Counted from the stretch's first letter, positions 34,329 to 43,222 are shown. The stretch is 44,061 nucleotides of DNA from an uncultured Agathobacter sp. (GCA_910587655.1 CAJUND010000027.1:1-44061), one strand, 5' to 3'. Notes: generated from the letters alone by a model not told the origin. Numbers and translations: made by a program.

Positions 34329-35153
34329 ATGACTGACTTAGAACTGAAACAGACGGCCGTAGAAATCCGTAAAGGAATCGTAACCGCGGTACATGCCGCA
34401 AAGTCCGGGCATCCGGGCGGTTCCCTGTCTGCGGCGGACATTTTTACCTATTTGTATTTTGAAGAAATGAATATAGACCCGGCAAATCCAAAAATGGAAA
34501 ACCGTGACAGATTCGTACTTTCCAAGGGGCATGTGGCGCCGGGGCTGTATTCTGCCCTTGCCGAGCGGGGATTTTTCCCGAAGGAGGATTTAAAGCAGTT
34601 ACGGCATACGGGCTTTTACCTGCAGGGACATCCGGACATGAAGCATATTCCGGGCGTTGATATGTCAAGCGGTTCGCTGGGACAGGGACTGTCCGCGGCA
34701 GTGGGAATGGCGCTTGCAGGAAAGATGAAGCAGGAAAATTACAGGGTCTATGCACTGCTGGGTGACGGTGAAATCGAAGAGGGGCAGATCTGGGAAGCTG
34801 CGATGTTTGCCGGACACCGGAAGCTGGACAATCTGGCGGTCATTGTGGATAATAATAACCTGCAGATTGACGGTGCGATTACAGACGTATGTTCCCCGTA
34901 TCCGATTGACAAAAAATTTGAAGCATTTGGCTTTCATGTCATCTGCGTGGACGGACATGATTTTTCAGAGCTGCGCAGGGCGTTTGCGGAGGCAAAGGAT
35001 ACCAAAGGAATGCCGACAGCCATTATCGCAGATACCACCAAAGGAAAGGGCGTTTCCTTTATGGAAAACCAGGTGTCATGGCACGGCAAGGCGCCGAATG
35101 ATGAGGAATATGAAACAGCAATGGAAGAATTAAGGAAAGCGGGGGAAGCATGA
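34329..35153 (+). CDS. transketolase, N-terminal (TPP-binding) subunit
   Basis: This 274-aa N-terminal half of a split transketolase carries the thiamine-diphosphate motif GDGEIEEGQ followed by VIVDNNNLQ (GDG-x(n)-NN) and the early HPGGSLSAADI block. Its partner follows with a 4-bp overlap, and the two chains together make one active enzyme that transfers two-carbon units in the pentose phosphate pathway. AGGAGG site overlaps the previous gene's stop. Confidence 0.95.
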   Translation: MTDLELKQTAVEIRKGIVTAVHAAKSGHPGGSLSAADIFTYLYFEEMNIDPANPKMENRDRFVLSKGHVAPGLYSALAERGFFPKEDLKQLRHTGFYLQGHPDMKHIPGVDMSSGSLGQGLSAAVGMALAGKMKQENYRVYALLGDGEIEEGQIWEAAMFAGHRKLDNLAVIVDNNNLQIDGAITDVCSPYPIDKKFEAFGFHVICVDGHDFSELRRAFAEAKDTKGMPTAIIADTTKGKGVSFMENQVSWHGKAPNDEEYETAMEELRKAGEA

Positions 35154-36094
35154 TGTCAGAAATAAAGAAAGTAGCAACAAGGGCCAGCTACGGAAATGCT
35201 TTGGTTTCGCTTGGAAAAGAACAGGATAATCTGGTGGTGCTGGACGCTGACCTTGCAGCAGCAACGAAAACAGGCGTTTTTAAAAAGGAATTTCCCGAAA
35301 GGCATATCGACTGCGGAATCGCAGAAGCAAATATGATGGGAATTGCAGCCGGAATGAGTACCTGCGGTTATGTGCCGTTTGTCAGCACATTTGCCATGTT
35401 TGCGGCAGGCAGGGCATACGAGCAGGTAAGAAACTCCATTGCCTACCCGCATTTAAATGTAAAAATCGGCGCAACCCATGCCGGAATTTCCGTGGGCGAG
35501 GACGGGGCGAGCCACCAGTGCAACGAGGATCTTGCCTTAATGCGCAGCATTCCCGGCATGACGGTTTTTAACCCGTCGGATGATGTGGAGGCAAGGGCCG
35601 CCGTAAAAGCCGCCTATGAGATAAACGGCCCGGTTTACCTGCGGTTTGGCAGGCTTGCGGTTCCGGTGGTTAACGATAACCCGGATTATCAGTTTGTACC
35701 GGGAAAAGGCGTGGTCTTACGGGAAGGAAAGGATATGACCATATTTGCAACAGGACTCTGCGTCCACAGTGCGCTTGAGGCAGCGGAAAAGATGGCGGCG
35801 GACGGCATTAACGCAAAGGTGGTAAATATCCATACCATCAAGCCGCTGGATCAGGAACTGGTGGTACAGTCTGCAAAAGAGACAAAAAGAGTAGTCACGG
35901 TGGAAGAGCATTCCATTATCGGAGGGCTTGGAAGCGCAGTGGCGGAGGCGCTTGCAGAAGAGGCGCCGACGCCGGTGCTGCGGATTGGCGTCCGCGACAC
36001 GTTCGGGGAATCCGGTCCTGCGGCAGAGCTGCTGGAAAAGTACGGACTGGACGGTGCCGGGGTTTATAAGCAGATAAGGGAATTTTTGAAATAG
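35150..36094 (+). CDS. transketolase, C-terminal (Pyr) subunit
   Basis: This 314-aa C-terminal half of split transketolase contains the pyrimidine-binding domain (ASYGNAL, CGIAEANMMGIAAGMS, GATHAGISVGEDGASHQ) and the C-terminal domain (VEEHSIIGGLGSAVAE). It overlaps the N-terminal subunit gene by 4 bp; an ATG at 35153 is equally possible as the start. It is the last gene of the sugar operon; a terminator follows immediately. Confidence 0.95.
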   Translation: MMSEIKKVATRASYGNALVSLGKEQDNLVVLDADLAAATKTGVFKKEFPERHIDCGIAEANMMGIAAGMSTCGYVPFVSTFAMFAAGRAYEQVRNSIAYPHLNVKIGATHAGISVGEDGASHQCNEDLALMRSIPGMTVFNPSDDVEARAAVKAAYEINGPVYLRFGRLAVPVVNDNPDYQFVPGKGVVLREGKDMTIFATGLCVHSALEAAEKMAADGINAKVVNIHTIKPLDQELVVQSAKETKRVVTVEEHSIIGGLGSAVAEALAEEAPTPVLRIGVRDTFGESGPAAELLEKYGLDGAGVYKQIREFLK

Positions 36095-36095
36095 T

Positions 36096-36131
36096 AAAAA
36101 AGCTGTGCGGTTTGGCTGCATGGCTTTTTTA
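36096..36131 (+). terminator. intrinsic terminator ending the GH31-transketolase operon
   Basis: AAAAAAGCTGTGC and GCATGGCTTTTTT pair with a few G-U pairs around a ~10-nt loop, with A and T tracts, directly after the transketolase stop codon. Confidence 0.8.
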
Positions 36132-36155
36132 TTTTGCAGGAAACGGGAGGATACT

Positions 36156-36244
36156 GCCCGTTCAGGAAGGAATATGCCCGTTTAGGGAATAATGGGTTGA
36201 AAAAAATGGAAACAGGGAATAGACTGCCAGGTGTAACAGCAGTC
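36156..36244 (+). promoter_or_regulatory. LytTR-type direct-repeat promoter, copy 1
   Basis: Two direct repeats CCCGTTCAG (36157) and CCCGTTTAG (36177) start 20 bp apart. Eleven bp after the second repeat comes a promoter: TTGAAA (36197), 17 bp, TAGACT (36220). The nearly invariant 89-bp block recurs at 37354 and 43800. The repeat spacing and the 34 bp from the second repeat to the -10 match promoters bound by LytTR response regulators (AgrA, ComE, PlnC), whose sites are GTT-centred 9-mers about two helix turns apart. A GACTGC/GCAGTC dyad followed by T8 spans the start site and could alternatively be read as a terminator. Confidence 0.6.
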
Positions 36245-36335
36245 TTTTTTTTGCGGAAAACAGTGAAATGAAAACATATGGAAAAGGCAAAGAAGACGGA
36301 AAGTCAGCAAATGTAAAATGAAAGGAGAAGCGGAC

Positions 36336-36362
36336 ATGAAAAAGCTGGGAATTATTTATTAG
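36336..36362 (+). CDS. 8-codon leader ORF (MKKLGIIY)
   Basis: ATG 36336 has a strong AAAGGAG site and is followed by eight codons and TAG. Part of it (GCTGGGA) can pair with TCCCGGC just downstream. It lies between promoter copy 1 and the gene at 36455. It could be a regulatory leader or the remnant of a longer ORF, which stays open after the TAG for 20 more codons. The rest of the 36245-36454 interval shows no other convincing feature. Confidence 0.3.
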   Translation: MKKLGIIY

Positions 36363-36454
36363 GACATAAAAATCCCGGCTCCTATTTATTCTGGTTTCAT
36401 GCTTTTCAGCCAATACATTTTATAATTCTTCAACACTGACAGGAGTACACAGAT

Positions 36455-37150
36455 ATGGGGAAAAATAAAGTCAATGCATTTATTGCGGGTTTATTTCTGA
36501 TAATTTTATTTGCAGCGTGCTGGTATTACAGCAGTTTTGCATTCACCGTGAAAGATTTGGACCAGATGCCCGAAATTATTTTCACATGCTATACGGATAA
36601 CAGTGAGCTAAGTTATGGAGAGTTACCTGATGAAATGACTTTTCTGGACAGAAATGGAAACATGTATTTCACGGATGATTCCTGGGTGTGCGGTATGGGA
36701 TACCAGAAACGGCTGGAAGAGTTTGCGGCTGGTAATCTGGATGACAGAATCAGGCTTATTGGCTCCTGCGATACCGATGAACTGCTTGATAAATGTAAAC
36801 TGCTGGCAAAGGCTGCGGCAAACAGGGAGTATGAAATTGTCCTGCCGGAAATAGGTATTAATGCACTGACTGAAAGAGTGACGTGGAATGGATTCTATTA
36901 TGGCAGGGATGGTGAAATATGTTACATCATTTTACATGAGGGATACCGTGAGGACAGTCATTTTGCAAATGATGACCGTGCAACAGAAATTTATGTATGG
37001 TACGAGGCGCTGAGTGAGATAAAACCATACAGCGGTTATTATGAAACCGAACCATATAAAGGTGTCGGTCAGAAAAGCAGACGCAGGGCTTTTATAGACG
37101 GGTTTCTGTCCGGAGTGGTTTTTAATACAGACTCTGGAAAATATAATTAG
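36455..37150 (+). CDS. membrane-anchored uncharacterised protein
   Basis: This 231-aa protein has a short basic N-terminus, one membrane helix (about 9-29, AFIAGLFLIILFAACWYYSS) and an ~200-residue extracytoplasmic domain rich in Asp, Glu and Tyr. No family recognised. No catalytic motif is visible. It is the only gene between promoter copy 1 and duplicated element E1, so it appears to be a single-gene unit of the LytTR-like regulon. AGGAG site nine bases before ATG. Confidence 0.65.
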   Translation: MGKNKVNAFIAGLFLIILFAACWYYSSFAFTVKDLDQMPEIIFTCYTDNSELSYGELPDEMTFLDRNGNMYFTDDSWVCGMGYQKRLEEFAAGNLDDRIRLIGSCDTDELLDKCKLLAKAAANREYEIVLPEIGINALTERVTWNGFYYGRDGEICYIILHEGYREDSHFANDDRATEIYVWYEALSEIKPYSGYYETEPYKGVGQKSRRRAFIDGFLSGVVFNTDSGKYN

Positions 37151-37178
37151 GAGTCTGAATCAGGTAAGTGGTAGAATT

Positions 37179-37281
37179 AAATACAGATAAGGGCAGCACC
37201 GTAGCGGGGCTGCCCTTGTGTATAGATATAATAGTTAAAATAATCGGACGCAAACTGCCATATGTCATATAGTCATGGCGG
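37179..37281 (+). repeat. duplicated two-hairpin element E, copy 1
   Basis: About 100 bp nearly identical to 43223-43325. Hairpin 1 is AAGGGCAGC/GCTGCCCTT with a variable loop; a conserved AT-rich spacer with GACGCAAACTGCC follows; hairpin 2 is CTGCCAT/ATGGCGG. It begins 29 bp after the stop of the 231-aa gene. Stems are conserved while loops differ between copies, suggesting a structured RNA or 3' processing element. Confidence 0.65.
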
Positions 37282-37306
37282 ACTGTTGGAAAATAGTAGA
37301 AGGCTA

Positions 37307-37442
37307 AAGATGACAAAGCGGGACAGTAAAAACACGAAAATATACGAAAATATGCCCGTTCAGGAAGGTATACGCCCGTTCAGGGAACCAGGGGTTGAAT
37401 AAAATGAAAACGGGGAATAGACTGCCAGGTGTAACGGCAGTT
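37307..37442 (+). promoter_or_regulatory. LytTR-type direct-repeat promoter, copy 2
   Basis: Direct repeats CCCGTTCAG at 37355 and 37375 (20-bp period), then TTGAAT (37395), 17 bp, TAGACT (37418). Homology with copy 3 starts earlier than with copy 1, from GATGACAAA at 37307, and includes an A-rich stretch (CACGAAAA, TACGAAAATAT) that could act as an UP element. It lies about 200 bp upstream of the 1247-aa gene. The remainder of the 37443-37623 leader holds no clear second promoter; the AGGAGG site is at 37606. Confidence 0.6.
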
Positions 37443-37623
37443 TTTTTGTTGGAAATCATGTGTCTAAGGGATAAGGCAGAAAAACTGAAATCCGGGAGAT
37501 GGAAAAAATGAAGGGAGGGACTGGAAATGATATGTAATGATTTGAAATAATTTCTGGAAGTAAAATCAGAAAGAGGCAAATTACCATAAAAACAAGGCAA
37601 ACATTAGGAGGACTGTTTCATAA

Positions 37624-40600
37624 ATGAAACAAGTAAAAATAAAAGATAAAGTAAAGCGATTTGCCGCAGCAGTACTGGCAGTTATGATGCTGTTGTCAGT
37701 GCTGGCGGATGCCGATACTGTACGGGCGGAAGAAACAGAAAGTGTGCATTACACGACAAAAAGCTACTGCGTGGATGTAACTGTGGATACACAGTGGGAC
37801 GGTTATTATAATGCGACCGTTGAAATTACAAATATAGGAAATAAAACGATTGAAAACTGGACACTTGCATTTGATTCGGAAGACAGCATTGAGAACATAT
37901 GGAATGCTGCGGTTAAATCACAGAAAAACCAGAAAACCATAATAAAAAATGCAGGCTGGAATCAGGATATTGCACCGGGAACCAGTGTTTCTTTTGGTTA
38001 TACTGCTTCATGCAGCGGGGATATGCATCTGGCAGAGAAGTATGAAATCCTGTCAGCGAAGAAAGAAGTGTCAGAAAACCGCAGGAATGTATCATTTGCA
38101 GTTGAAAGTGAGTGGGAGGAAGGATGCGTTGTCAAGGTTACAATTGAGAACAAATCTGACACCCCGATTGAGGACTGGTGTCTGTCTTTTGATGCGCCTT
38201 ATGAAATTGAAAGTATATGGAACGGTGTCATTGTTTCAAAAGAAAACGGCACATATGTGATAAAGAATTCCGGATATAATTCAACTATTGCGCCAGAGAA
38301 AACGGTGGATTTTGGATATAAGGTAAAAGGGAAATATGCTGAGGCGGAGCATATAGCAGTAACTGAAGTGAATCCGGATACCGGATCGGAAAACAACAGC
38401 GGCAGTGATGAAAAAGACAGCGAAAAGGATGAAAATAATAAGAATGAAGGTAAAGAAGAAGATAATCCTGCACCAGATGAAAAGCCGGGAATCGAATCTG
38501 TGCATACGTCACAAGATATGCTTTTGACAAACAGTAAGTATTTTGTTAGAATATGGGCAGAAACGAAATATCTGAATGCTAATACCGAATATAAAATGGA
38601 TTTATATCAGTATATAGGAAACAGCTGTGAGAAGATAGCAGAGCTTCAAGATTCCGGCAATCTGAGCCTGTACGGGGATGAAATAAAAAATGACGGGATA
38701 TACAGCGGGAAAATAACTATCAGGGAACCGGAAGAAAAAAACTTAAGGTATAAGATAGTACTAAGCTGCAACGGCGAAGAGCTGGACAGCCGGGAGATGG
38801 AAATCACAGTGAAAAAACAGCTCCTGCAGGAGGATTTTGATCAGTATAACCAAATAAACAAAAAACTGGAAAAATATGTTTCAGGGCAGGTGTCACAGTC
38901 CGTGACCGAAGGAAACAGCAGCGGGATGACAGAGGAGATTGAAAAACTGCTGGCAGATGAGCCTGTAAAGAAGGTTTCGGCGGTTGATGACTGGACGGTT
39001 TGCGTAACACTTGAAAATGGCCTTTCCACATATGTACAGATTGCGGATGACACAGATAAAGAATTAATGCGGAGGGGAAGCGGATCTTCTTATATTGAAG
39101 CGGAACTGGATAATTTTGAGGATTTTGACCCTGAGGATTATGAAGATTATGAGGATGATACAGACCCTGACGAACTGGACGCCCTGGAAACGGTTGAGTC
39201 AGAAGTCGGTTACAGTTTTATACTGTCAAACAGGGTTCTGCTGTGGAATCCATATGATACTGAATGGAAAGATGCGGATGAAACAGAAATGGTGCATCTG
39301 CTTACAGAGGAGTATGCGGGAAATCTGAACGTGGATATTTTAAGTGATGAAAAGGCAGATGCCGCATCACTGGAAAAAATGACAGACTATGGGCTGGTAA
39401 TCCTTGCTTCCCATGGACTGGAGGGAAAATGGCTGGTTACAGGGGAAACATATACACATATTGACATGATATATGAGGAGGAACTGCAGTCAGGGGAAAT
39501 GTCCGTATTGATCCGTGGAGAGCTGGGGGAAAAAACAACGCAGATGAAGTACATGGTGGGTACAGACTGGTTTTCACACCATTTGAAAGGGCGTTTTCCA
39601 AATTCCGTAATTATCAATAACTCATGCACCAGTCTTGCTACAGAGGATTTCTGGAATGTATTTTCAGAAAAAGGTGCAAAGACATATTATGGCTATACGG
39701 GAGCCGTGACAAATGATTATGTTACCCTGCAGACCGGAGACCTGCTTACAGGTCTGGTGTGTGAAGGAATTACAACTCAGGAAGCCTTTGATTATTCATA
39801 TGACAGGCAGTACGGGGACGGGGCATATTTCGGAATCAGGGGATATGGAAACATGGCGTTCCAGACTGACATGACCTGCGGAGGTATCATGAACGGGGGA
39901 TTTGAAGAAGGGCTTTCCGGATGGCAGAAAGAGGGGGATGGAAGATGTATTTCATGTCTTGGAAGCATCGTTCCCACGGAAGGGGAAAAAATGGGAATTA
40001 TATCCACAGGCCTTGGGTATACGAAGGAACTGGGGGAAATCAGCCAGGAAGTGACAGTGCCGCAGGAGGCATCCGGTCTGACGTTTGACTGGAATTTCCT
40101 GTCGGAAGAGTTTCTGGAGTATATAGGAACGAGGTATGATGATCCGTTTGAGGTCAGCCTTACATTAAAGGATGAGGGGCAGAAGAAACATACTCTGTTC
40201 AGAGTGGATGTAAATTCCATTGCGGACGATTTTGAGGCGGAAAGCAACAAGGCGGGAAAACTTGTCCGCGTTTCGCCGGAAATTGTATTTGATAATGGTG
40301 ATGTATGGATGACCGGCTGGCAGAAAGCAGACGTGGATATTTCAGATTATGCCGGACAGCAGGTGACACTGATTTTCAGCGTGAGGGATGCTGCAGATAC
40401 AGCTTATACGACTGCCATCCTGCTTGATAAGATTACGTTCGACCAGGGAAACCTTGCTTCATGTGAGGAGACAGAGGTATCGGATGAGTATTCGGATGCA
40501 GCGTTCAGGACGATGTATGGAAAAGGCGGCACAAGTATTGGACAGAGCTATGTTTTTTATAATCCGGATGACTTTACAAACCAGGCAAAGCGGGAACAGA

Positions 40601-41367
40601 AGACCATTAAATCAGTGTATGGTTACAAAAGTAAAAAGCAGGTCACAATGATTCCGATTAACACGCAAAAGGAGTTTGTGAAGGAGTGGAACGCATTGCC
40701 GCAAAATGGGACTGACAGGGTTTCATTACTTTTTCATGGTTCATTCTATGCTATTGTTATTAAGTTGGATGAGGATAAAAATATAAATGAGAACCTGACA
40801 ACAAATCCGAATGGAACTGTGAGTTCAGCGGAGGGGGCTGTTTATATCAGAAATCTTAAGAAAAAGACCATTGGAATGATTAATATTCTTACTTGTAATG
40901 GAGGGGTGCTGGACGCTATAGATTATAATGATAACGTTACAATCAGCACAGAATATAAGAAGAAAAAAATTAAAAAGACCTTTAAAATAAGAGGAAATGT
41001 TGCCCAGGCATTTTTGGATTCCCAGGATGTAAAAACCGTGAAGGCATGGGATGGTTCACTTGGATATTTTCCAATTAAATATATTCCAATGCTGGCGGTT
41101 CACCAAGATGCATTTAAGGGAAAACTAAAGATGTTGAAAAAGAAAAGGGTTCATAAACCCATTCGTGGAAAAATAATCAAAAACTGCAATACGGGGAAGA
41201 TAACCTATAAGAAGAACCAAAGTCCATCTGGGGAGGCTGTGTATATAAAATTAGATGGAAAGATGACATGCGTCTATAAAATTCAGTATATCAGGATTAT
41301 AGGTACTGAAGGAGTACGTGTAGAGGGTAGTGTAAATAGGATTATTCATATGAAGGATTTGGGATGA
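37624..41367 (+). CDS. large secreted protein: two CBM2-like modules and two caspase-fold-like modules
   Basis: This 1247-aa secreted protein has a signal peptide ending near VRAEE (about 36). Two tandem beta-sandwich modules (about 44-140 and 147-250) share NW/DW, SIWN, GWN/GYN, IAP and FGY with cellulose-binding CBM2-like domains. An acidic linker (255-295) and an Ig-like segment follow. Residues about 560-760 look like a clan CD (caspase/gingipain-like) fold: His597 in LASHGLEG and Cys668 in INNSCTS, each after a hydrophobic strand. A jelly-roll NGGFEEG module follows (about 765-930). A second His1038 (LLFHG) and Cys1091 (ILTCNGG) pair forms a C-terminal module resembling toxin-type caspase-fold domains. 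No sortase or S-layer anchor is seen. Function is inferred: a surface or secreted protease, or a polymorphic effector. It heads the group with two membrane proteins. Confidence 0.75.
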   Translation: MKQVKIKDKVKRFAAAVLAVMMLLSVLADADTVRAEETESVHYTTKSYCVDVTVDTQWDGYYNATVEITNIGNKTIENWTLAFDSEDSIENIWNAAVKSQKNQKTIIKNAGWNQDIAPGTSVSFGYTASCSGDMHLAEKYEILSAKKEVSENRRNVSFAVESEWEEGCVVKVTIENKSDTPIEDWCLSFDAPYEIESIWNGVIVSKENGTYVIKNSGYNSTIAPEKTVDFGYKVKGKYAEAEHIAVTEVNPDTGSENNSGSDEKDSEKDENNKNEGKEEDNPAPDEKPGIESVHTSQDMLLTNSKYFVRIWAETKYLNANTEYKMDLYQYIGNSCEKIAELQDSGNLSLYGDEIKNDGIYSGKITIREPEEKNLRYKIVLSCNGEELDSREMEITVKKQLLQEDFDQYNQINKKLEKYVSGQVSQSVTEGNSSGMTEEIEKLLADEPVKKVSAVDDWTVCVTLENGLSTYVQIADDTDKELMRRGSGSSYIEAELDNFEDFDPEDYEDYEDDTDPDELDALETVESEVGYSFILSNRVLLWNPYDTEWKDADETEMVHLLTEEYAGNLNVDILSDEKADAASLEKMTDYGLVILASHGLEGKWLVTGETYTHIDMIYEEELQSGEMSVLIRGELGEKTTQMKYMVGTDWFSHHLKGRFPNSVIINNSCTSLATEDFWNVFSEKGAKTYYGYTGAVTNDYVTLQTGDLLTGLVCEGITTQEAFDYSYDRQYGDGAYFGIRGYGNMAFQTDMTCGGIMNGGFEEGLSGWQKEGDGRCISCLGSIVPTEGEKMGIISTGLGYTKELGEISQEVTVPQEASGLTFDWNFLSEEFLEYIGTRYDDPFEVSLTLKDEGQKKHTLFRVDVNSIADDFEAESNKAGKLVRVSPEIVFDNGDVWMTGWQKADVDISDYAGQQVTLIFSVRDAADTAYTTAILLDKITFDQGNLASCEETEVSDEYSDAAFRTMYGKGGTSIGQSYVFYNPDDFTNQAKREQKTIKSVYGYKSKKQVTMIPINTQKEFVKEWNALPQNGTDRVSLLFHGSFYAIVIKLDEDKNINENLTTNPNGTVSSAEGAVYIRNLKKKTIGMINILTCNGGVLDAIDYNDNVTISTEYKKKKIKKTFKIRGNVAQAFLDSQDVKTVKAWDGSLGYFPIKYIPMLAVHQDAFKGKLKMLKKKRVHKPIRGKIIKNCNTGKITYKKNQSPSGEAVYIKLDGKMTCVYKIQYIRIIGTEGVRVEGSVNRIIHMKDLG

Positions 41368-41430
41368 AAAAACTGAAATTATAGAAGCTTTGTTTTTGGA
41401 TAATTAATTTGTATGAGGAATGATGGTCTT

Positions 41431-42201
41431 ATGGGTAAAGAAAAAATAATTGCAGTAATTAAAATAACTGTACCAGCCATTGCGGTACTCTCATGGTTAC
41501 TGCTTTATTTTACTGTTTTGTGGCGTCTGCCATTCACAAGCAGCCTGAACCGGGTGAAGATTCCGGATGATTGCAGGGAAATTGAAACAGATGTTATCTG
41601 GACGGATTTGGAAATTGTACATATCAAGGCGGAACGGGTTTTCAGCTCTGATAGGAGTCTGGAAGAGCTTGAGGACTATATCAATGAAAATAACAGCCAT
41701 CTGGGAAGAATAGACTTCGGCTCGTGGTCATGCCTGGACTATGACCATGCAGATGCCGTATCCACGGAAGACCACCCGGAACTTCCATGGGACGGGACGG
41801 AATCATATTATGTGCTGACATATTCCACATGGGGAACTGGTATTATTGACATAAGTGTTTTTCTGGCTGGCATCATTTCCGCCGTGCTGGCAGGAGCACT
41901 GGTGTTTTTTCTTATGGGAAAAATATTCCCAGAAGTGAGAATACCCGTTACTACCTGCGCATTTATATCCGGCTGCTGGCTGAATACGAGTATCAGTCCG
42001 ATTCTTGGTGTATTTACATTCTTTTATCTGGGAGTTGTGGTGTTTCTGCTTTTGCTTTTGATTGTTCTTGGCTTTGTGTTTGGAATTATTGCATGGAAAA
42101 GGGGCGGTTATAAAATTGCGGTGGCTGGAATCTGGTGTTCAGCTTTTGGACTGAGTATCGCAGCAGGAAGCCTTTTCGTGTATTTACTGATAGCGTGTTA
42201 A
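41431..42201 (+). CDS. polytopic membrane protein, paralogue A
   Basis: This 256-aa protein (start ATG 41431, aligned with the paralogue; an in-frame ATG at 41413 has no site) has an N-terminal membrane helix, a ~90-residue extracytoplasmic segment containing ERVFSS, LEELEDYINENNSH and FGSWSC, then three or more C-terminal membrane helices. No family recognised. Its first ~130 residues are nearly identical to those of the next gene, while the membrane-embedded second half differs. It follows the secreted 1247-aa protein by 63 bp, so a role as partner, secretion aid or immunity protein is plausible but unproven. Confidence 0.65.
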   Translation: MGKEKIIAVIKITVPAIAVLSWLLLYFTVLWRLPFTSSLNRVKIPDDCREIETDVIWTDLEIVHIKAERVFSSDRSLEELEDYINENNSHLGRIDFGSWSCLDYDHADAVSTEDHPELPWDGTESYYVLTYSTWGTGIIDISVFLAGIISAVLAGALVFFLMGKIFPEVRIPVTTCAFISGCWLNTSISPILGVFTFFYLGVVVFLLLLLIVLGFVFGIIAWKRGGYKIAVAGIWCSAFGLSIAAGSLFVYLLIAC

Positions 42202-42265
42202 AATATAAAGACCACGGTTTCATGGAACGGGTCATGGTATGGGCTGAAATAAAAAACTGAACAAG

Positions 42266-42291
42266 GATTAACAGCAGGACTGCTGTTAATC
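42266..42291 (+). repeat. perfect 12-bp inverted repeat between the paralogues
   Basis: GATTAACAGCAG and CTGCTGTTAATC with a 2-nt loop. There is no T tract, so termination is unlikely; it may be an operator or an RNA hairpin 31 bp before the second paralogue. Confidence 0.6.
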
Positions 42292-42322
42292 AGGAACATA
42301 CTTAAGAGGAAGGTGAGAGGGA

Positions 42323-43192
42323 ATGAGCAGGGGAAAAATAATTTTGGTTATAAAAATAATTGCACCAGTCATTATAACACTTTTATGGTTACTGCTTTAT
42401 TTTACCATATTGTGGCGTCTGCCATTCATCTGCAACCTGAACCGTGTGAAACTTCCGGACGGCTGCAGGGAAATTGAAACCAATGTCATCTGGACGGATT
42501 TGGAAATTGTACATATCAAGGCGGAGCGGGTTTTCAGCTCTGAAAAAAGTCTGGAAGAACTTGAGGACTATATCAATGAAAATAACAGCCATCTGGAAAG
42601 AATAGACTTCGGCTCGTGGTCATGTCCGGAATATGACCATGCAGATGCCGTATCCCCGGAAGACCACCCGGAACTTCCATGGGACGGGACGGAAACATAT
42701 TATGTGCTGACATATTCCACCTGGGGAACCAGTATTGATACATTTGTATTTCTGACCGGTGGTTTTCTGGCGGGAATCATATGGATACTGACCGGTATTC
42801 CTGCAGGGGTGCTGTTCCGTAAAAAAGCCTCCAGTATTTTTCCGGCACTTTTTGCAGACTGTTCTCAGGCAGTTGCAAAAACATATGCTGCCGCATCTCT
42901 TGGAATCGGCATCTGCTGTCTGGTTCCATATTTGTTTCTGCTGACGGGACTGCCGGACATGCTGGACGGATTTATCTATGTTCTTGTTGAGCTGTTCGTA
43001 TTTGTTCTGTGGGCTGGCAGACCGATGGCTGCAGTACTGTTTGCCGGGATATCGGCAGGCGGGCTGTTTTGCGGAATCAAAGGAAGCGCACTGGAGGGAA
43101 GAAAAATGGCGGTTGCCGGAAGTATTTGTTCGGTTTTTGGAATTTGTCTGGCAGCTGGAATGTTTTGCAGGTATTTTCTGCCAGGCATTTAA
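42323..43192 (+). CDS. polytopic membrane protein, paralogue B
   Basis: This 289-aa protein repeats the N-terminal helix and the ~90-residue extracytoplasmic domain of the preceding gene almost exactly, at DNA level as well. It then switches to a different C-terminal half with about four membrane helices. This pattern fits recent duplication followed by replacement of the C-terminal region, or gene conversion of the N-terminal region. No family recognised. Start ATG 42323 follows GAGAGGG. Element E2 begins 31 bp after its stop. Confidence 0.65.
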   Translation: MSRGKIILVIKIIAPVIITLLWLLLYFTILWRLPFICNLNRVKLPDGCREIETNVIWTDLEIVHIKAERVFSSEKSLEELEDYINENNSHLERIDFGSWSCPEYDHADAVSPEDHPELPWDGTETYYVLTYSTWGTSIDTFVFLTGGFLAGIIWILTGIPAGVLFRKKASSIFPALFADCSQAVAKTYAAASLGIGICCLVPYLFLLTGLPDMLDGFIYVLVELFVFVLWAGRPMAAVLFAGISAGGLFCGIKGSALEGRKMAVAGSICSVFGICLAAGMFCRYFLPGI

Positions 43193-43222
43193 AGGTGTAC
43201 ACTGATATGGAGAAAAAAGTGT

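Noticed and set aside
37200..37300. Similarity of GACGCAAACTGCC in element E to the c-di-GMP-I riboswitch core
   Set aside because: Only the ACGCAAA heptamer fits. The required second helix, tetraloop receptor and flanking conserved bases are absent, and the element lies after genes, not before them.
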